NCBI GenBank assembly: GCA_028280905.1
Contig: JANQKW010000328.1
Span: 1 to 36,487 of the forward strand
Length of the DNA stretch: 36,487 nucleotides
DNA from: Porticoccaceae bacterium
GTDB taxonomy: Bacteria > Pseudomonadota > Gammaproteobacteria > Pseudomonadales > Porticoccaceae
Reading direction: 5' to 3'
Each line of letters opens with the position of its first letter. Position 1 is the stretch's first letter. This document shows positions 32,298-36,487 of the stretch, one piece after another. Made by a program: the position numbers and the translations under genes. Below the pieces are notes generated by a model that worked only from the letters and a program-made list of their open reading frames with translations, was not told where the DNA came from and ran no database searches.

Positions 32298-33635
32298 ATG
32301 CCAACTCCTGAATTGACACGCCAAATAGCGGAACTAGCCGTTTCATACAGTTTCGACACGCTGCCCGGCGATGTGCTGGAAACCGCAAAGCTGTCGATCC
32401 TGGACAATCTGGGTTGTGCGATTCGTGGCTCCCGCGAAGAGCTGGTGCAGTTGCTTGGCGAGGAGCTTTTCGGCCGTGCGATCGAAGCCGAGGAGCTGCT
32501 TCCGGGCGCGCTGCGGGAGGGAATGCCTCAAGCCCGTGCGATGCTGCATGCCGCGGCCGGCCATGCGATTGACTTTGACGATACCTTTCGTCCCGCCAAA
32601 TCGGCCCATGCCGGCAGCGCGGTGGTAGGCAGCCTGTTAGCATTACTGCCACACACCAAAGCCTCGGGGGAAGAGCTGATTAGCGCGTTGGTCGCCGGTT
32701 ATGAGGTGGGCGCGCGGGTCGGCGAGCTGCTGCATCCCAACCACTATCTGAACGGCTTTCATCCTACCTGCACGGTAGGGGTGTTTGCCGCGGCGGCGGC
32801 GAGCGCCAAACTGTTGCAACTGGATGCGACGCAAACCGCAATGGCGTTGGGCTTGGCCGCTACCCAGGCATCCGGCCTGAAGTGCACCTTTGGCACCATG
32901 GCCAAACCCTTTAACGCCGCCAACGCCGCCTGGAGCGGCGTGCTGGCAGCCCGCCTGGCGGCTCGGGGCTATACGGCGCCGAGCAACGCCTTGGAAGCCG
33001 AAAAGGGCTACCTGGAGCTGTTCCTGGGCTTGCCGGCGTCCGATTGGTCTATCGACGGCCGCGATGTTTTTCGCATCCGGCAAAATATGTTTAAGGCCTA
33101 CGCCGCCTGCCACGCCACGCACGGTTTGATCCAGGGCGTTGAGGGCATGATGCATGATTATCAATTTGGCGCAGAGGATGTGGACAGTGTGGAACTGCAT
33201 ATCGCCGATCTGGCGATCAAGACCGCCAGTGTCGTTGCGCCGAAATCCGGGCTGGAATGCAAGTTTTCGTTCAACCAGGTGGTTGCATCAGTGCTGTGCG
33301 GTCTGGATATGGCGGCCGATGCTACCTACAGTGATGAGGTGCTCCAAAATCAGGCGGTAAATGCGATGCGCGAGAAGGTCGCCGTTAAAATCAATCCCGA
33401 GTATACGACCGCGCAGGTTGCGGCGGATATAGCACTGAAATCAGGTGAGCGTCATTCCAGATATTTTGATTACACCGAGCGAGCCAATAACCCGGTGAGG
33501 GATGACGAGGCGATGGAAACAAAATTTTTAGCGAATTGCCGATGGGCGCTCGGCGAGGCGCGCAGTGAGCAATTAATGTCGGCAATCCGGCGGATAGATG
33601 CGTCACCGGATGCGTTAGCCGCGCTGCATGTTTAG
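32298..33635 (+). CDS. MmgE/PrpD family protein
   Basis: 445-residue member of the MmgE/PrpD family, which includes 2-methylcitrate dehydratase, aconitate-like isomerases and itaconate-pathway proteins. Recognisable parts are ILDNLGCAIRGS, the active-site region HAIDFDDTFRPAKSAHAGSAVVGSLLAL, ALVAGYEVGARVGELL, GFHPTCTVGVFAAAAASAKLL and QASGLKCTFGTMAKPFNAANAAWSGVLAA. GAGGTGA lies 5 bases before the ATG. It is not next to prpC or prpB, so the methylcitrate cycle is not implied. The acyl-CoA dehydrogenase and CoA-transferase beyond the MarR gene suggest a role in breaking down a di- or tricarboxylic acid, but the substrate is open. Confidence 0.9.
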   Translation: MPTPELTRQIAELAVSYSFDTLPGDVLETAKLSILDNLGCAIRGSREELVQLLGEELFGRAIEAEELLPGALREGMPQARAMLHAAAGHAIDFDDTFRPAKSAHAGSAVVGSLLALLPHTKASGEELISALVAGYEVGARVGELLHPNHYLNGFHPTCTVGVFAAAAASAKLLQLDATQTAMALGLAATQASGLKCTFGTMAKPFNAANAAWSGVLAARLAARGYTAPSNALEAEKGYLELFLGLPASDWSIDGRDVFRIRQNMFKAYAACHATHGLIQGVEGMMHDYQFGAEDVDSVELHIADLAIKTASVVAPKSGLECKFSFNQVVASVLCGLDMAADATYSDEVLQNQAVNAMREKVAVKINPEYTTAQVAADIALKSGERHSRYFDYTERANNPVRDDEAMETKFLANCRWALGEARSEQLMSAIRRIDASPDALAALHV

Positions 33636-33643
33636 GCGATCGA

Positions 33644-34129
33644 TCAATCCAAACTTTGCAGTTGATCGCGCAGCCGGGAGAGAACCTCCGTGGCGTTTGA
33701 TACCTCGTTTGCCGTAAATTGATCCTCAAGCGTGGCATAAAACTCAAGGTAACGCCCGCGGCGCTTCCGGAACTCCCGCTTGCCTTTTTCCGTGAGCGCG
33801 AGCAGCTTTGATCGCTTGTGTGCCGGATTTTCCAGGGTTTTCAAAAAGCCTTTATCTATTAGGCTGGTTGCCTGTTGTTGCAGGTATTGCCTTGAACAAT
33901 TCAGATATTCCGCCAAACGGGGCATGGTAATGGGTCCGCGCCGCGCGATGATCGCCATGGTCCTGAATCCGCCAAACCCCTCGCCGAAGAAAACGTCATA
34001 GTCGTATAAAAATTTCTTGACCGCATAATAGGAACGACCCACCTCGCGGGCCAGCGTTTCCAACTCATACGCTATGTCGGGTAGATTATTCTGGGTTGTC
34101 GAGGGACTTTTGTCTTTCCGGGGTGCCAT
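33644..34129 (-). CDS. MarR family transcriptional regulator
   Basis: 161-residue winged-helix regulator. The DNA-binding region is GGFRTMAIIARRGPITMPRLAEYLNCSRQYLQQQATSLIDKGF followed by the wing LENPAHKRSKLLALTEKGKREF. An N-terminal tail of about 15 residues is polar. It is convergent with the PrpD-like gene (8 bp apart) and divergent from the acyl-CoA dehydrogenase gene, with a very A+T-rich 249-bp region between, so it most likely controls that gene and itself. Ligands of the family are often aromatic or CoA-linked compounds; none can be named here. Confidence 0.93.
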   Translation of the reverse strand: MAPRKDKSPSTTQNNLPDIAYELETLAREVGRSYYAVKKFLYDYDVFFGEGFGGFRTMAIIARRGPITMPRLAEYLNCSRQYLQQQATSLIDKGFLKTLENPAHKRSKLLALTEKGKREFRKRRGRYLEFYATLEDQFTANEVSNATEVLSRLRDQLQSLD

Positions 34130-34196
34130 TTGTGTTGTACTTGCCTATTCGCTAATTATCTGCAACGCCGGTAGATTGTTTCACTCGCGAATCGGT

Positions 34197-34256
34197 TTGA
34201 CAAATTTTTTGTACAATGCAAAATGACAAGTAAGTTGACAATATAAAATTTATCAA
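34197..34256. promoter_or_regulatory. A+T-rich divergent promoter region with probable MarR operator
   Basis: Two TTGACA hexamers (34197-34202 and 34235-34240) lie in A+T-rich DNA between the MarR and acyl-CoA dehydrogenase genes. From 34235 to 34256 the sequence begins TTGACAA and ends TATCAA, with imperfect dyad symmetry (13 of 22), fitting a MarR-type site. The -10 elements are not clear. Confidence 0.4.
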
Positions 34257-34378
34257 TTATTCTCCACTGCAAATAACAAAGCGATTTTCCTGTAGGGCCG
34301 TATAGTTAATCCGCTGCGCCCTTATGTCGCTATCGCCTAGCACTTAGAACAAACCACCCGAACAATAGGGGATGTACC

Positions 34379-35536
34379 ATGAATTTTGAATTATCCGAAG
34401 AACACCAAATGCTGAAAGATTTGGTCGCCAAGTTCGTTAAGAATGAACTATTGCCGCTGGAGCCCAATATTCTCGAACGCGAAGCCAAGGGCGAATACGC
34501 CAATGTTAATGCCGAAGAGCGCGACCATCTATACGCCAAGGCCAAGGAGCTTGGGCTCTGGGGGTTGGATGCGCCGGTTGAATGCGGCGGCATGGATTTA
34601 CCGGCGCAAGCATTGGTCGGCGTAAATGAGGAATTGGGCAGGACTGCGATTTACTTTGCCTTCCCGCCGGATTCGCCCAACCTGCAGATGTTGCTGGCCG
34701 TCGGCAGTGACGAGCAGAAGAAAAACTATATGGAGCCCATGGCAAGAGGTGAGCTTAACTCCTCGATGGCGATTTCGGAGCCCGGTGCGGGTGGCGATCC
34801 CAGAGGCATGACCACCAAAGCCGTTCTGGACGGCGATGAATGGGTCCTGAATGGCCGCAAAATATGGATCAGCCGGGTGCCGGCGGCGGATTTTCTGATT
34901 GTGATGGCGGTAACCGATCCGGATGAGAAATACGACCGCATCTCGGCGTTCCTGGTTGATAAGGACACCCCCGGGTTCGAGGTGTCGAGGGAGATTTACA
35001 TGATGGCTGGCCAGCGAACCTGGGAGCTGACCTTTGATGACTGTCGAATCCCCAAGGAAAACCTGCTTGGAGAACGGGGTAAGGGATTTGCGCCGATGCA
35101 ATTGCGCCTGACGGTGCGGCGCCTGCAATTGTCGGCGTTTTGCGTGGGCATGGCGGAGCGTGCACTGGAAATGCTGGTGGAACACGCCAAGGAGCGCAAA
35201 ACCTTCGGTGAATACCTGAAAGACCGCCAGGCCATCCAGTGGTTTATCGCCGATGCGGAAACCCGGATTCACGCCTGCCGGTTGATGCTGTATCACGCTG
35301 CCTGGCGGAATGATAAGGGAGAAGATGTGCGCCAGGAGGCGTCTATGATTAAAGTATTTGCCACGGAAATGGCCCAGGATGTCGTCGATTATGCCATTCA
35401 GACCCTGGGTGCGATGGGTTGTACCAAAGAGCTGCCGCTGGCGTTTATGGCGCAGCGCATAAGAACCAATCGAATTCTGGAAGGCCCGTCCGAAGTGCAC
35501 CGGGTGCAGGTGGCCAAAGCGCGTTTGCGCAGATAA
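34379..35536 (+). CDS. Acyl-CoA dehydrogenase
   Basis: 385-residue FAD-dependent acyl-CoA dehydrogenase that introduces a 2,3 double bond into an acyl-CoA. It starts MNFELSEEHQMLKDLVAKFVKNEL, has the flavin loop ISEPGAGGDPRGMTTKA, WVLNGRKIWISRV, the C-terminal FATEMAQDVVDYAIQTLGAMG and the catalytic Glu in RILEGPSEVHR, at the position of Glu376 in medium-chain enzymes. TAGGGG lies about 8 bases before the ATG. It is 69 bp before a CoA-transferase gene on the same strand, so activation by CoA transfer followed by dehydrogenation is a natural pathway. The acyl chain is unknown. Confidence 0.94.
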   Translation: MNFELSEEHQMLKDLVAKFVKNELLPLEPNILEREAKGEYANVNAEERDHLYAKAKELGLWGLDAPVECGGMDLPAQALVGVNEELGRTAIYFAFPPDSPNLQMLLAVGSDEQKKNYMEPMARGELNSSMAISEPGAGGDPRGMTTKAVLDGDEWVLNGRKIWISRVPAADFLIVMAVTDPDEKYDRISAFLVDKDTPGFEVSREIYMMAGQRTWELTFDDCRIPKENLLGERGKGFAPMQLRLTVRRLQLSAFCVGMAERALEMLVEHAKERKTFGEYLKDRQAIQWFIADAETRIHACRLMLYHAAWRNDKGEDVRQEASMIKVFATEMAQDVVDYAIQTLGAMGCTKELPLAFMAQRIRTNRILEGPSEVHRVQVAKARLRR

Positions 35537-35605
35537 ACAAGGCCGCCGCCAAATTGGGTCAATTAATTGCGAGCTGCCGGTTGCGGCTCCGGGAGAAGTA
35601 AGGTT

Positions 35606-36487
35606 ATGAACTTTTTGACATCCTTTGAGCTACTGCAGGTCTCCGCTGGCAATCCGTCGAAAACCACCCTTCGCGCGATTGATTTTTTGGGGCAGATTGC
35701 GCGCAGCTGCGGCGCCACGGTGCTGGTGGCGCCGGATTTTCCAAGCGATAAAGATGCTTTTACCGGTCGCGGCAAATCCGCCTGGACACCGGCAGCCGGT
35801 GAAACGTCCGGCGACTGGGCCGCCGCCAAACCCAACCGCATATTGCTGGTGGCCAATTCGGACGCAAGCCTGGATGGGGTGCTCAGCGGCAATGATGTGA
35901 GCGCGGTGGAAATTTTTATGGAATCCTGGCAGAGCGAGAACACCTTGTTTGCATCCTCGGCGATCGCACACCTGCTGGGGGAGCCGGACCGGGAACCGCT
36001 GGTCCCGGCGGGCCACGTGGCGGCCTGCTCGATTGCCTATGCCGGCTATACCGCGCTGGCGGCCCTGGTCAATAGTATGCGGCGCATGGGCACCAAGGAT
36101 ATCGCCAGGGTGAACGGCGTCGCCGCGATGTCCTGGGTCAATTGGAAAGCCGCGGAAGTGGCGGGCACCCCCTCGGAGATGCATCGCCGCGGCAATGCCG
36201 CATCCTGGCCGGTGGTCGAGGCAAAGGACGGCTTCTTCACGTTTAACTACTCCGACGGGCATTGGCCCGGCTTCCTGGAGATGGTCGATGACGAGGCGTT
36301 TAAGGCGCCGATTTTTGAGACGCCGGCCAAGGTGCGTGAGAACCAGGCCGAAGTGAATGCCGCGATTCGAAGATGGGCGGCAACCAAGACCTGCGCGGAG
36401 TTGGTTGCGCTTTGCGCAGGCCACGGCGTTCCTGGCGCGCCTGCCATTACCGCCGGCGAAACCATGGAGGACCCGCTGTTCCTGCAC
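35606..36487 (+). CDS. CaiB/BaiF-type (family III) CoA-transferase, 3' end missing
   Basis: An open frame of 294 codons from the ATG at 35606 to the window edge without a stop. The N-terminal pattern LQVSAGNPSKTTLRAIDFLG with SCGATVLVAPD matches the family start (an AGP loop, then a dG-AdVikvE-like strand). Later parts are LLGEPDREPLVPAGHVAACSIAYAGYTALAALV, MHRRGNAASWPVVEAKDGFF, and KVRENQAEVNAAIRRWAATKTCAELVALCAGHGVPGAPA. Family members move CoA between carboxylic acids. The part before GEPD is about 50 residues shorter than usual, and the position that normally holds the catalytic Asp seems to be Glu111, by alignment from memory. AAGG stands shortly before the ATG. It follows the acyl-CoA dehydrogenase. 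The antisense frame on this stretch is a shadow. Confidence 0.85.
   Translation, partial: MNFLTSFELLQVSAGNPSKTTLRAIDFLGQIARSCGATVLVAPDFPSDKDAFTGRGKSAWTPAAGETSGDWAAAKPNRILLVANSDASLDGVLSGNDVSAVEIFMESWQSENTLFASSAIAHLLGEPDREPLVPAGHVAACSIAYAGYTALAALVNSMRRMGTKDIARVNGVAAMSWVNWKAAEVAGTPSEMHRRGNAASWPVVEAKDGFFTFNYSDGHWPGFLEMVDDEAFKAPIFETPAKVRENQAEVNAAIRRWAATKTCAELVALCAGHGVPGAPAITAGETMEDPLFLH

Noticed and set aside
34598-35500. 300-codon minus-strand frame opposite the acyl-CoA dehydrogenase
   Set aside because: Fully inside a well-conserved gene on the other strand, no ribosome site and no recognisable domain.
35630-36487. Long open frame of 285 codons on the minus strand
   Set aside because: The plus strand of the same stretch encodes a recognisable CaiB/BaiF-type CoA-transferase, and the minus-strand translation matches no family and is rich in Arg, Gly and His, as shadow frames are.

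Overview
This window looks like a chromosomal segment of a heterotrophic, probably marine gammaproteobacterium. The basis is inference: TonB-dependent receptors, a class I PHA synthase with PhaJ, AvtA and IlvD that follow the E. coli proteins closely, and many acyl-CoA enzymes. No rRNA, tRNA, transposase gene or CRISPR array is visible. The window opens inside one TonB-dependent receptor and ends inside a family III CoA-transferase.

Region 1 (1-3850, + strand): the 3' part of a TonB-dependent receptor, a clear terminator, then two tandem HpcH/HpaI-type aldolase paralogues that both carry export signals, which is odd for this family. Region 2 (3887-12848): a five-gene minus-strand operon (MAPEG protein, SDR, saccharopine-dehydrogenase-like enoyl reductase, DUF2855 protein, acyl-CoA synthetase), a divergent TetR regulator, and a full TonB-dependent receptor. 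A 20-bp palindrome between operon and regulator recurs with one mismatch in the spacer of a near-consensus promoter before the receptor, so uptake and metabolism look like one TetR regulon.

Region 3 (about 12900-15831): an A+T-richer accessory stretch with a DUF1428 gene, a well-formed integron attC-like site, a CPBP (CAAX) protease gene, a 71-bp inverted-repeat element, a small XRE regulator with a membrane partner, and an orphan membrane protein.

Region 4 (15892-26438, minus strand): a run reading indolepyruvate ferredoxin oxidoreductase, GntP-type permease, D-2-hydroxyacid dehydrogenase, ilvD, avtA and, after a larger gap, an MFS transporter. All but the transporters make or consume 2-oxo acids. 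Region 5 (26569-32049, minus strand): phaJ-phaC, two tandem Crp/Fnr-type regulators and an Nramp-like transporter without the usual metal-binding motifs. Four 16-bp boxes of the form TGTCA-N6-TAACA lie before the ferredoxin oxidoreductase, phaJC, the first Crp/Fnr gene and the Nramp-like gene. In three of them the box centre is exactly 29 nt from a good -10 hexamer (position -41.5), and in the fourth 30 nt. This is the most striking unexplained structure here: an apparent local regulon joining 2-oxo acid oxidation, polyhydroxyalkanoate synthesis and an ion transporter.

Region 6 (32298-36487): an MmgE/PrpD protein, a convergent MarR regulator, an acyl-CoA dehydrogenase and a partial CaiB/BaiF-type CoA-transferase, probably a small CoA-ester catabolic unit.
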